DNA from: Sphingobacterium prati
GTDB lineage: Bacteria > Bacteroidota > Bacteroidia > Sphingobacteriales > Sphingobacteriaceae
Reading direction: 5' to 3'
Length of the DNA: 64,000 bases
NCBI RefSeq assembly: GCF_013167215.1
Contig: NZ_JABJWY010000006.1
Coordinates: 1 to 64,000, forward strand
Shown here piece by piece: positions 9,346 to 17,743 of the stretch. The translations under genes were made by a program, and so were the position numbers. The notes beneath the pieces were generated by a model. It searched no databases. It saw only the letters and a list, made by a program, of their open reading frames with translations, and was not told the DNA's origin. Each line of letters starts with the position of its first letter. Within the stretch, counting starts at the first letter, position 1.

Positions 9346-10887
9346 ATGAAAAAATTATTATATGCGTCTGTTCTTTCTCTTGCATTAGGTATAACATCTT
9401 GTAGCAAGGAATTTTTGGAAACTAGCCCAACTGATAAGGTAGATGCAGGAACGCTTTTAGAAACTACCCAAGGTGCTCAAGTAGCAATGGATGGAATTTA
9501 TAGAATGCTATACTCATCTGGATGGTCAGTAAGTAATACTTCTCAGAACTTTGGTATTACATCAACCAAAATGTTTACTTCCTTAATGGGAGAAGACTTT
9601 CTTCAGGATGGACAAGGCAGCGGCTGGTTTTATTTTGATTATAAATATGACGTTCGTAGCCGTTTTGCCTCGACTGGTTGGAGGTCTTATGCTACATGGA
9701 ATTTTTATTATACTTTAATTAGTAACGCAAATTATATTCTGGCTGCTGAGAAGACATTGACTGGTGATCCAAAAACAGTTGACAATATTATGGCGCAAGC
9801 TTATGCCATGCGCGCATATGCATATTTTCAGTTGATACAGATTTTCCAACAGACTTATGTTGGGCATCAAACATCACCCGGTGTTCCTGTTTATACGGAA
9901 CCTACTACTGCTGCATCACAAGGTAAAGGCAGAGGAACAGTGGAAGATGTCTATACACAGATCAATCAGGATTTGGACAAATCAATAGATCTTTTTGGTA
10001 AAGACAAATCGCTTCAATCACATATTTCTCATTTGGATTATTATGTTGCAAATGCTATAAAGGCAAATGTATCTTTAGTACAAAATAAGTGGGCAGATGC
10101 TGAAAAATATTCTACCGAAGCTCTTTCTAAATCAGGTTTGGCCATGCTTAGCGGTGACGACATTTACAGTGGATTTAATAGTGTAAAGTTAAAAGATGTA
10201 TTGTGGGGAGCTGAAGTTATTGCATCACAATCAACTATTTGGGCATCATTTTTTTCACATATGGACGCAAGTGCTGGTCAATATGCCGAATCATCAAGAA
10301 AGTGTATTTATAATTGGTTATATGATCAAATTCCATCAACGGATGCACGTAAAAAATGGTGGAATGGTGCTACAGATGGGGGAACACCACAAACAAAGCC
10401 TTATAATCAGGTTAAATTTAGATACTCAGATAAAACTTCTAGTTTAGGCGATTATATCTTTATGCGTTCAGAGGAGCTACAGTTAGTAAAGGCAGAAGCT
10501 CTTGCTAATCAAGGCAAACTACCACAAGCTAAAACAGCTTTGGCTGATTTGATGAAATTGCGTAACCCAGCTGGTTATCAAGCTATCCTTGACCAGGCGG
10601 CAATGTCTAAAGATCTTACGATGGGATCAATAGGTACGCCTAAAACCTTAATGGATCAGATTATTTTACAAAGACGTATCGAATTATGGGGAGAGGCTGA
10701 ACGAATCTTTGACATTTTAAGGCTCAAAACTGGATTTGACAGAACAGCGACAGGGTCAAATCATACTTTCAAACCTACTTGGAATAGTTTAGATCCAGCT
10801 AATAAGGAATTTATCCTAACTATACCTCAGAAAGAGTTTGACGGAAATACTGCTATGGATGCGAATAAGGATCAGAATCCTTTGTAA
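9346..10887 (+). CDS. SusD/RagB-family nutrient-binding lipoprotein
   Basis: Lipoprotein lid for the second SusC transporter; 513 residues from ATG 9346. An ATG four codons upstream is in frame but the shorter start gives a compact lipoprotein signal with Cys at residue 19 (lipobox ITSC). Sequence is of the classic SusD/RagB type: N-terminal FLETSPTD motif, mid-protein AYAMRAYAYFQLI helix, and C-terminal RRIELWGEAERIFDILR. It lies 20 bases after susC and 22 bases before the next lipoprotein gene, so the three form one operon. Confidence 0.92.
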   Translation: MKKLLYASVLSLALGITSCSKEFLETSPTDKVDAGTLLETTQGAQVAMDGIYRMLYSSGWSVSNTSQNFGITSTKMFTSLMGEDFLQDGQGSGWFYFDYKYDVRSRFASTGWRSYATWNFYYTLISNANYILAAEKTLTGDPKTVDNIMAQAYAMRAYAYFQLIQIFQQTYVGHQTSPGVPVYTEPTTAASQGKGRGTVEDVYTQINQDLDKSIDLFGKDKSLQSHISHLDYYVANAIKANVSLVQNKWADAEKYSTEALSKSGLAMLSGDDIYSGFNSVKLKDVLWGAEVIASQSTIWASFFSHMDASAGQYAESSRKCIYNWLYDQIPSTDARKKWWNGATDGGTPQTKPYNQVKFRYSDKTSSLGDYIFMRSEELQLVKAEALANQGKLPQAKTALADLMKLRNPAGYQAILDQAAMSKDLTMGSIGTPKTLMDQIILQRRIELWGEAERIFDILRLKTGFDRTATGSNHTFKPTWNSLDPANKEFILTIPQKEFDGNTAMDANKDQNPL

Positions 10888-10909
10888 TCTACTTAAGAAA
10901 ATAGAACAT

Positions 10910-11713
10910 ATGAAAAAGAATATATTTAATTGTCTACTTATCGCAGGAGCTTTGTCTTTCTTTTCTTCTTGCGACAAGACGGAAGGAGCTTTGTATTCAG
11001 GAGAGCCGAATAAAGTTAGTTTCTTTAATAAAACTATGAAATTTAACATGGAAGGTGGATCAATTTCTGTACCGGTTGGTCGAACATCAACCACAGGAGA
11101 TTTTTCATTTCCGGTAACATTATCAGCTGGCGGTGCTGGATATACTAATGTTTTTAAAATAGCTGGGCCAGTGCAATTTGGAAGTGGTGAAGGTAAATCT
11201 TATGCAAAAATAAACTACGGTGATCTATCTAAAATAGATCCGAGCACATTGTCTATAACGCCTGTTGAGAAAGATGTTACTGTTGGATTAGCTTTTCCGC
11301 TTTCACTTACTATTCCTGATGAAAATGTATCTTCAAGCAACATAAAAAAAGTTGATATTATGGCGACAAGTGTCTTGGAATTTGAAGATAAGGGGAATGT
11401 TACAATGAATTCTACAAATGGATGGGCAGGAAAAATCCTTAATGTTAAAATCCAAAAGGCAAAAACAACATCCGTTTATAAAATAGTAAGCCCATTTGAA
11501 GAAAATAGCTTGGCATTTATGATCAAAGCGGATGGAAAAACTGTTGTTTTTCCTAATCAAGTACTTGGTAACGACCCAGATTATGGAGCTGTTACTATGT
11601 CAGATGTGACAGGTACGGTTTATAACGGTGTAGTAACGCTTAATATTGGAGGGTATAGGGTATCTGCTGGATCTTTTGGCCCAGGAACAGAAACTATTAA
11701 TTTACCCAAATAA
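10910..11713 (+). CDS. Sus-locus accessory lipoprotein, unknown family
   Basis: 267-residue protein starting at ATG 10910, with an N-terminal lipoprotein signal (FFSSC, Cys at about residue 19). The remainder is predicted mostly beta with a repeated immunoglobulin or Calx-beta-like flavour (hydrophobic alternation, Gly/Ser rich). Position directly after susD in a Sus-type operon matches surface glycan- or ligand-binding accessory lipoproteins such as SusE-like proteins, but I do not recognise the family. A terminator follows at 11808. Confidence 0.75.
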   Translation: MKKNIFNCLLIAGALSFFSSCDKTEGALYSGEPNKVSFFNKTMKFNMEGGSISVPVGRTSTTGDFSFPVTLSAGGAGYTNVFKIAGPVQFGSGEGKSYAKINYGDLSKIDPSTLSITPVEKDVTVGLAFPLSLTIPDENVSSSNIKKVDIMATSVLEFEDKGNVTMNSTNGWAGKILNVKIQKAKTTSVYKIVSPFEENSLAFMIKADGKTVVFPNQVLGNDPDYGAVTMSDVTGTVYNGVVTLNIGGYRVSAGSFGPGTETINLPK

Positions 11714-11807
11714 GTATTATTTATAAAAACTCTTATGAATATAAGGGTGGAGGTCTTTTTCATATAAACCATTTATTTGAGAAAAGATTTTTAATATCAA
11801 AAAGAAG

Positions 11808-11843
11808 AGGGCTCATGAATGCAAGATTCATAAGCCCTTTTTT
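11808..11843 (+). terminator. Terminator after second susCD operon
   Basis: Arms GGGCT.ATGAAT (11809-11820) and ATTCAT.AGCCC (11826-11837) pair with one mismatch around a 5-base loop, followed by a run of Ts. Confidence 0.8.
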
Positions 11844-12201
11844 ATGTTGAGTTTTTCATTTAGGAAATCTGTTCCGGAATTTTAAGTTGAAATAACGTGA
11901 CTTTTTACCTAGTTTAAGAAATAATTGGTTTGGCGTTCGGTGAAGTATTATTACCAAATCATTAATTTTATGTATATAAATTAATAGTCTAACAATTTAT
12001 TAATACTAACTTAACATTGAGAATCTATTTTTACGGCATTGAAATATGGGGGCTTATAATATTTAATCAGAACCTATAAGCCTCTTAAGATTCATTCATT
12101 ATATTAGAGATTATTATAATACCAATGAACCATCTGAACGTAAAATCTGTATATACGCATAAGTTCTGATGATATCCATTGCTACAAAAAAAAGTTATTC
12201 A
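11844..12201. other. AT-rich intergenic region before porin gene
   Basis: About 360 bases with no ORF of note. It must hold the promoter of the porin at 12202, but I see no clear TAnnTTTG element with a correctly spaced upstream TTTG. Confidence 0.4.
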
Positions 12202-13437
12202 ATGAAAAAAGCACTTTTACTCGCAACTCTGATCGGTCCAGCGGTAGCCATGGCGCAAAATAACAATGCGCCTTCAAGTTATGATCCACATGATATCAAA
12301 ATCACGGGATACCTTCAGACACAGTTTCAAAAGGCGCAATCTCCAGGAATAACTTCATTCTCCGGTGGGGATTTCTCTAAGAACTCTGACAACCGTTTTA
12401 TGATTAGACGTGGCCGCCTTAAGATCGACCGCGTGGATACCTATTCAAGTATTGTGTTCCAACTCGATGCAACCCAAGACGGGGTGCAATTAATGGATGC
12501 TTTTATCCAACTACGGCATCCCAGTCAAAAAGGCTTGAGCCTGACTGCAGGACTCTTTAACAGACCCTTTGGCTATTCTATTGTCTACTCTTCGGGGTAC
12601 CGCGATTTCCCAGAAAGAGCGCGCGTGTTTCAAACGTTAATGCCGCGTGAACGTGATCTTGGCGGTATGGTTAGCTATCACCCCGGGGGCAAAGTGAAAT
12701 TTTTGAATTTAGATTTAGCACTGGTAAATGGAAGTGGGCACTCAGCCAAAGACTATGATTCCAAAAAAGATCTGATCGGTAACTTGGCTTTTAAGTTCGA
12801 CAGCCTTGCGGATAAAAGATTACATCTTGGTTTCGGTGGTTCATTCTATAAAGGATCAGTCCGAAACGATACGAAGACTTACTATACCTCTAATGGAGCT
12901 GGCTATACTGCACATACCAGCGATGAGAACGAGGGTAAAGGAATCGGACGGAACTATTACGGGGCAAACTTGCAGATAGAACTCGATAATAGCTTTGGAA
13001 AGTCCAGCTTTAAGACGGAATATGTAACCGGCGACCAACCCGGTGTAGCTGGTGGAGAGGATATCAAAGGGCCATACGCAAGTAGAAGTTTTACCACCCA
13101 GCCGGCAACGGATTTGTACCAGCGAAAATTTAACGGATATTACCTTTGGTTTACCCAGGAAATCGCAAAAACAGGTGTAACAGCTTTATTGGCGTATGAC
13201 GTATATGATCCGAATAAAAAGGCAAGTGGTATGAGCATCGGAATGCCTGATAATTTTACGGCAGATGGCGATGTAAAATTCAGTACATTGGGTTACGGTG
13301 TTGCTTATCAGATCAGTAATCGATTGAAACTGACAGTTTACAACGAACATGTCACCAATGAGACGACTAGTTTACCAAATTTCTCTGATGATCTCAAAGA
13401 CAACGTTTTTACAACGCGATTGCTCTATCGCTGGTAG
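12202..13437 (+). CDS. Phosphate-selective porin OprO/OprP-type outer membrane protein
   Basis: 411-residue outer membrane barrel protein. I choose ATG 12202 over 12169 because it gives a standard signal peptide (MKKALLLATLIGPAVAMA, cleavage before Q). Sequence shows the porin O/P features: a GYLQTQFQ strand early, MIRRGRLKIDRVD, a GLFNRPFGY turn with PRERDLGG after it, and a final strand ending in LLYRW. The family forms anion channels, often for phosphate, but substrate choice cannot be inferred here. It stands alone and is convergent with the next gene. Confidence 0.8.
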   Translation: MKKALLLATLIGPAVAMAQNNNAPSSYDPHDIKITGYLQTQFQKAQSPGITSFSGGDFSKNSDNRFMIRRGRLKIDRVDTYSSIVFQLDATQDGVQLMDAFIQLRHPSQKGLSLTAGLFNRPFGYSIVYSSGYRDFPERARVFQTLMPRERDLGGMVSYHPGGKVKFLNLDLALVNGSGHSAKDYDSKKDLIGNLAFKFDSLADKRLHLGFGGSFYKGSVRNDTKTYYTSNGAGYTAHTSDENEGKGIGRNYYGANLQIELDNSFGKSSFKTEYVTGDQPGVAGGEDIKGPYASRSFTTQPATDLYQRKFNGYYLWFTQEIAKTGVTALLAYDVYDPNKKASGMSIGMPDNFTADGDVKFSTLGYGVAYQISNRLKLTVYNEHVTNETTSLPNFSDDLKDNVFTTRLLYRW

Positions 13438-13547
13438 AGCAAATGAGATAAAAACTACATTCTATATCGCAAAACCATAGTTTGATGCATAGTTCCGTGA
13501 CAGCTCGCCGGGTTCCCGGGAAAAATGATCCGCTATGAATAGCATCC

Positions 13548-14117
13548 TCAAATGACATTTTTTCTGATGCGGCTTAAGGATGAAGCGGTAATGCCCAAAT
13601 AGGAGGCCAGCATTGCTAAGGGAACTCGGTTTGCCAGCCCGGGATAGAGCTTTAGAAACAGCAGGTAGCGTTCACTGGCATCGAGGTTCATCATGGTATT
13701 CGCTGTTTTTAACTTGCTTTCAATGACAAAACCGTACAGCTTTGCCATTAATAGGGGCCAGATTTTGATCTCCTTTTCCAACAACAGAAAATTATGGATA
13801 TCAAGGCTCCACAATTGTGCATCTGTAACGGATTCGATATAGTCGTTGGATGGAGTACGATCCAGAAAACTTTGGAAATCTCCAATAAAGCGGCCTTCGT
13901 AAATAAAGTATCGTGTAAAATCGTCACCTTTATCATTGTAATAAAGGGAACGAAATACCCCGCTTTCTACGAAGGCTATACTATTGGTAACTTTTCCGCA
14001 GGCAACAAAATAGGTCGCTTTTGGAAGATGCTTTTTCTCAAAGGCCTGCCTGATTAGACTTTCCTCTCGCTTATCAAGCTGACCAAATTTTCGGATATAG
14101 GCTAAAAGCTGCTCCAT
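13548..14117 (-). CDS. Crp/Fnr-family transcription regulator
   Basis: 189-residue regulator: N-terminal cyclic-nucleotide-binding-like beta-roll (about 20-115) and a short C-terminal helix-turn-helix ending LASYLGITASSLSRIRKN. This compact form is usual in Bacteroidota. No cysteine cluster for an Fe-S centre is seen. It starts 11 bases after the stop of the purA-like gene on the same strand, so the two are likely co-transcribed and it may control that gene or the neighbouring reductase. Effector unknown. Confidence 0.85.
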   Translation of the reverse strand: MEQLLAYIRKFGQLDKREESLIRQAFEKKHLPKATYFVACGKVTNSIAFVESGVFRSLYYNDKGDDFTRYFIYEGRFIGDFQSFLDRTPSNDYIESVTDAQLWSLDIHNFLLLEKEIKIWPLLMAKLYGFVIESKLKTANTMMNLDASERYLLFLKLYPGLANRVPLAMLASYLGITASSLSRIRKNVI

Positions 14118-14128
14118 AATACTTTGTA

Positions 14129-15403
14129 TTAATTACCTAAGATAATCAATTCTTCCCGTTGTGGTCCAGTGGATAGGTATTTTACAGGAATCTTTAATTC
14201 CTCCTCCAAAAAGGAGATAAATAGTTTCAGTGCTTTTGGAACTTGTGTCTGCTGGTTGATTTTATTCAGTGGAGCATCCCATCCTTCTAAAAATTTCCAG
14301 ACCGGCTTTGGGACATTGTCTGCAAATGTTGGAGCAATTAAGGTTCTTGTTTCACCATCTATCTCGTATGCTGTACAAATTGGCACCTCGGACATGCCAT
14401 TTAGGATATCTGCCTTTGTCAGTACAAGGTCGGTCACCCCGTTTAACATGGCAGCATATTTTAATGCGGGAAGATCAAGCCAGCCCACTCTTCGCGGGCG
14501 TTTGGTATTGGATCCAAATTCACCACCTTTTTCACGTAGCTCATCTGCAAGGGAGCCCGTGATTTCCGTTGGAAATATACCGTTTCCAACACGTGTACAA
14601 TAGGCTTTGGTAACACCATAAATCTTATCGATAAGCTTAGGCGATACGCCTAAACCTACACATGCTGCGGACGCGATGGTATTTGAGGAAGTGACATAAG
14701 GGTAGCTGCCTTGATCGATATCCAATAAAGTGGCCTGAGCACCTTCGGCCAATACTTTTTTATTGTTGCTGAGTGCTTCATTGATGAAAATTTCTGTATC
14801 AGTAATTTGTAGCTTTTTTAAAAAATTACATGCCTCTAGAAAATTATCATATAATTCTTGTACTGCCGGCATATCCTGCCCCAAAGCCTGTAATTCGGCA
14901 TACTGTTTATTCAAAATTTGGAAAACATAGGCTTCGAAATCTTTGGAAAAGATATCCTCCACGCGTACATTCTGCCGAAGTATTTTATTGGAGTAAGTGG
15001 GTGCAATGCCATTTTTTGTTGTTCCAATAGTACGGTATTCCGGTGATTCTTCGAAATACATATCCCAGTACTTGTAGGTTGGCAACACAAGATGAGCCTT
15101 CACCGATAGCAGGATCCGGTGGATTAAATTAGCGTCAGACAGACAGTCTTGAAGCTGTTCCACTTCCGCCTGGAGTGCAACTGGATCGATCACCACGCCG
15201 GTACCGATAATATTTTTGATATGGGGATAAAAGATTCCCGAGGGCAGTAATTTCAGCGTAATCCGTTTATCATTGTGGTAAATGCTATGCCCAGCGTTTG
15301 CACCACCATTAAACCGGGCAATAATGTCATACTCACGGCTGATCAGATCAATGATCTTTCCTTTTCCTTCATCTCCCCACTGGAGTCCAATTAAAATATC
15401 CAT
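14129..15403 (-). CDS. purA: Divergent adenylosuccinate synthetase (PurA-like)
   Basis: Catalyses IMP + aspartate + GTP to adenylosuccinate if canonical. Start at ATG 15403 gives 424 residues, the usual length; the longer frame adds an implausible leader. Catalytic Asp11 in GLQWGDEGKGK and His39 in NAGH are present, as are GAQATLLDID and the C-terminal STGP nucleotide motif. Two substrate loops differ from the common form: GTTGRGIGP reads GTTKNGIAP, and the aspartate-binding ATTGR loop reads SNTKR (299-301 Asn-Thr-Lys). Eukaryotic enzymes also have Lys in the first loop, so that change alone is tolerated. Location next to Crp/Fnr genes and not among purine genes suggests a second paralogue. 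The symbol marks the family only. Confidence 0.85.
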   Translation of the reverse strand: MDILIGLQWGDEGKGKIIDLISREYDIIARFNGGANAGHSIYHNDKRITLKLLPSGIFYPHIKNIIGTGVVIDPVALQAEVEQLQDCLSDANLIHRILLSVKAHLVLPTYKYWDMYFEESPEYRTIGTTKNGIAPTYSNKILRQNVRVEDIFSKDFEAYVFQILNKQYAELQALGQDMPAVQELYDNFLEACNFLKKLQITDTEIFINEALSNNKKVLAEGAQATLLDIDQGSYPYVTSSNTIASAACVGLGVSPKLIDKIYGVTKAYCTRVGNGIFPTEITGSLADELREKGGEFGSNTKRPRRVGWLDLPALKYAAMLNGVTDLVLTKADILNGMSEVPICTAYEIDGETRTLIAPTFADNVPKPVWKFLEGWDAPLNKINQQTQVPKALKLFISFLEEELKIPVKYLSTGPQREELIILGN

Positions 15404-15531
15404 TTTACTATTGTGTTGAATTAATGGATCAAAGCTAGGGGATAACAGGAAGGGTACAATTGCCATTTGACAAAAAAACAGACGCTTATGTTTATTCCTG
15501 AAAAATTGAGCAAAGAGAACCGGGTCAGTTT

Positions 15532-16113
15532 TTAACCTTGTCTTTTTCCGAGCTGTTTGATTTTATATAACCATTTATCCCGCTTTGTCGCATCGGACGT
15601 TTTTATAATACCAAGATAAGTCACTTTCACAGGTGATATGCCACAAAATTGCAAGGTTGATCTTTTGAGCTGATTGACACTGGGCCTACCGTAGATAAGG
15701 GCATAATACCAACCGGGCTGATCTAGGGTCGTTATAATTCTGGCGGATTTCCCTTTGAGTAATTTGTCCCAAAAAAGCGAGTTTTCACGGTACTGGAAAG
15801 CAAAGCCAGGTAGAAAGAGTCTATCGATAAAACCTTTCATAATCGCCGGAAGACCACCCCACCATACAGGGTGTACCCAAACTAAATGTTCGGCCCATAG
15901 GATATCTTCCCAGGCTTGCAGGAGATCTGGTTCGAGCTCTGTCCGCTTCTGGTATCCAAACTGGAGATTGGGATTAAAATTCAAATCTGCAATGTTAATC
16001 GAGCGAACTTCCGCTCCAGATTCTTTGGCGCCTTCTTTATAAGCTGCGGCAATACCAAAATTGAAGGATTCCCTATTGGGGTGACCGTTGATGATAAGTA
16101 TTCTCTTTTTCAT
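15532..16113 (-). CDS. NAD(P)H:quinone oxidoreductase, flavodoxin-fold
   Basis: 193 residues from ATG 16113 (seven codons shorter than the longest frame). Begins with a flavodoxin-like beta strand and phosphate loop (ILIINGHPNRESFN), followed by WAEHLVWVHPVWWGGLPAIMKGFIDR, the FMN/FAD-binding signature of the NQO/MdaB/KefF family (flavodoxin_2). It probably makes two-electron reductions of quinones or electrophiles in the cytoplasm. A Crp/Fnr gene lies directly upstream on the same strand with about 60 bases between them and is the likely regulator. Confidence 0.88.
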   Translation of the reverse strand: MKKRILIINGHPNRESFNFGIAAAYKEGAKESGAEVRSINIADLNFNPNLQFGYQKRTELEPDLLQAWEDILWAEHLVWVHPVWWGGLPAIMKGFIDRLFLPGFAFQYRENSLFWDKLLKGKSARIITTLDQPGWYYALIYGRPSVNQLKRSTLQFCGISPVKVTYLGIIKTSDATKRDKWLYKIKQLGKRQG

Positions 16114-16172
16114 GTTATTCTTCTGATAACACAAAAGTAGAGGTACTGGTACTTGAATTATAGGACAAATGT

Positions 16173-16745
16173 CTAAAAAGTAATCTCATTGCGGATCCGG
16201 CTTAAATGCCGTTGTGTGATGCCCAGGTAGGACGATAAATACTGTAATGGTATTTGTCGGACAAATTCCGGCTGATCCCGAAGTAGGACCGTATAGCGTT
16301 GCAATGCAGTTTCTTTCTGCAATTGAAAGATACGTTTTTCGAGTTCCAGATATTGCTGTTCAGCAATCATCCTGAGGTATTTTGTCCAGACTAGACTTTC
16401 AGCTGCAAGTTTGTCAATAGCACTTTTTTTGATGACCCAAAGTTCAGCAGGTGAAATGGCCTGCATGCTCTCAACACTTGGACCTCCTGTGATAAAAGAA
16501 GAGTAAGCTGCGATTAAGCTGTTGGGAAATCGGAAACAATAGGTAACATCTTCAGCATTTGAGGAGTTGTAATACGAGCGGAAGATTCCGGATGCAATGA
16601 AAGCAACTTCGTTACATGGTTGATTTTCTTTCACAAAAAAATCATTCTTGTTGAGTTTTTTATATTCAAAAAGCTGAACGATCTGGGTAATTTCTTCCCG
16701 ATCGAAGAGTCCCAAAGACTGAAAGTAAGCTGCTATCATTGGCAT
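16173..16745 (-). CDS. Crp/Fnr-family transcription regulator
   Basis: 190 residues from ATG 16745 (the frame opens one codon earlier at TTG). cNMP-binding-like domain about 20-120, then a C-terminal helix-turn-helix ending YLGITQRHLSRIRNEI. Related to, but clearly distinct from, the Crp/Fnr protein at 13548-14117. Placed immediately before the quinone reductase gene on the same strand, suggesting a regulator-target pair responding to redox or electrophile stress; that role is an inference. Confidence 0.85.
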   Translation of the reverse strand: MPMIAAYFQSLGLFDREEITQIVQLFEYKKLNKNDFFVKENQPCNEVAFIASGIFRSYYNSSNAEDVTYCFRFPNSLIAAYSSFITGGPSVESMQAISPAELWVIKKSAIDKLAAESLVWTKYLRMIAEQQYLELEKRIFQLQKETALQRYTVLLRDQPEFVRQIPLQYLSSYLGITQRHLSRIRNEITF

Positions 16746-17053
16746 CAAACTTAGCTAAATTTCTCAATATGCGATTTATTATCTGATCATTTTCTTAATC
16801 AGGGCAATTTGCCCTAGATGATACTAACTGTGTTCAATCACACCCTCAATATTCCTGAGATAGGATGGAATAATTGACATGATAAGTGAGAGCGGTAAGT
16901 CTGTCTGCAATGAAGGAATTTCTATCCATGACTTATTATGTGGTTTATTGATCAGTTTCTTCCTTCGCTAATAGGTACAATTTCCTTATTCTTCATCTTG
17001 GCTTAATCTCTTGTTAATAAGACTTTTGTTCTTTTGTTCAAAGTCATCGTTAC
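16746..17053. other. Intergenic region between divergent regulators
   Basis: About 310 bases separating the minus-strand Crp/Fnr gene from the plus-strand sigma factor gene. It should contain both promoters, but no clear promoter pair, hairpin or small gene is seen. Confidence 0.4.
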
Positions 17054-17062
17054 CAGGAGATC

Positions 17063-17683
17063 ATGTTTGCACTAACCGGAAAAGATTTAAGGAATGCTTG
17101 GGACCAATTTGTGGAAGATGAATGTGAAGAGTCATTTTATATTTTATATAAACACTATTACCATTATCTTTCGTATTTGGGGCTGAAGAAAAAAATGTCG
17201 ATGCAGCGCATTCAGGATAGTATCAATGATGTGTTCTTACATCTGTGGGAGAAAAAAACAGGCAATCGACAAATACAAAATCATCACAATTATATTATCA
17301 CCGTGTTCTTTCGAAAGCTCTTTCGCAAGGAAATGCTGCAACTAGCGGATCTGGATTTTTCAGAAGAAGCACATGATCCAGCAGTCCATCAATCTGTCGA
17401 AGAACAATATATTCGTACGGTAACAACAGATACTGTTGCGCAGTTGGTACAAGAACATCTGGAACAGCTGGGCGCAAAACAACGTCTGGTAATTTATCAG
17501 CGCTTTTTTCTGGATCTTTCCTGTCAGGAGATCGCCGATGCAAATCAAGTTTCTATTCATACCATTTATAATACCATCTATAAATCGCTGGAAAAGATCA
17601 AAAATAATCTGTCCAATGAACAAGAAATCTTTCTTAAAGTGGCCGTAGGACTGCTTTCTTCATTTTTGTTGATTTTTTCTTAA
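17063..17683 (+). CDS. FecI-like ECF RNA polymerase sigma factor
   Basis: 206-residue sigma-70 family protein: region 2 about 25-95 (DSINDVFLHLWEKK is the -10-recognition helix), region 4 about 125-185 (LSCQEIADANQVSIHTIYN helix-turn-helix). The last about 20 residues are strongly hydrophobic (VAVGLLSSFLLIFS), a tail common in Bacteroidota FecI homologues that may touch the membrane or anti-sigma. An AGGAGA box sits just before ATG 17063, which is unusual for this phylum and supports this start. The FecR-type gene follows after 60 bases; together they should switch on the TonB receptor at 19071 when ligand binds. Confidence 0.92.
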   Translation: MFALTGKDLRNAWDQFVEDECEESFYILYKHYYHYLSYLGLKKKMSMQRIQDSINDVFLHLWEKKTGNRQIQNHHNYIITVFFRKLFRKEMLQLADLDFSEEAHDPAVHQSVEEQYIRTVTTDTVAQLVQEHLEQLGAKQRLVIYQRFFLDLSCQEIADANQVSIHTIYNTIYKSLEKIKNNLSNEQEIFLKVAVGLLSSFLLIFS

Positions 17684-17743
17684 AAATAAGTAGTGAAAAA
17701 ATGATTCCTCTTGCTCTATTGGATAAATTACAATTAGAGCAGA

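Noticed and set aside
13440..13547. CCGGG/CCCGG hairpin between convergent porin and regulator genes
   Set aside because: Stem of five pairs with a two-base loop and no consistent T-run; too weak to list.
14169..14603. 144-codon plus-strand frame opposite the purA-like gene
   Set aside because: Exact antisense of a conserved gene with no independent start signal or family; a shadow frame.
14129..15403. PurA-like gene as a phage PurZ (Z-genome) enzyme
   Set aside because: PurZ enzymes replace the catalytic Asp of the GDEGKGK motif; this protein keeps it (Asp11). The protein is only called a divergent PurA.
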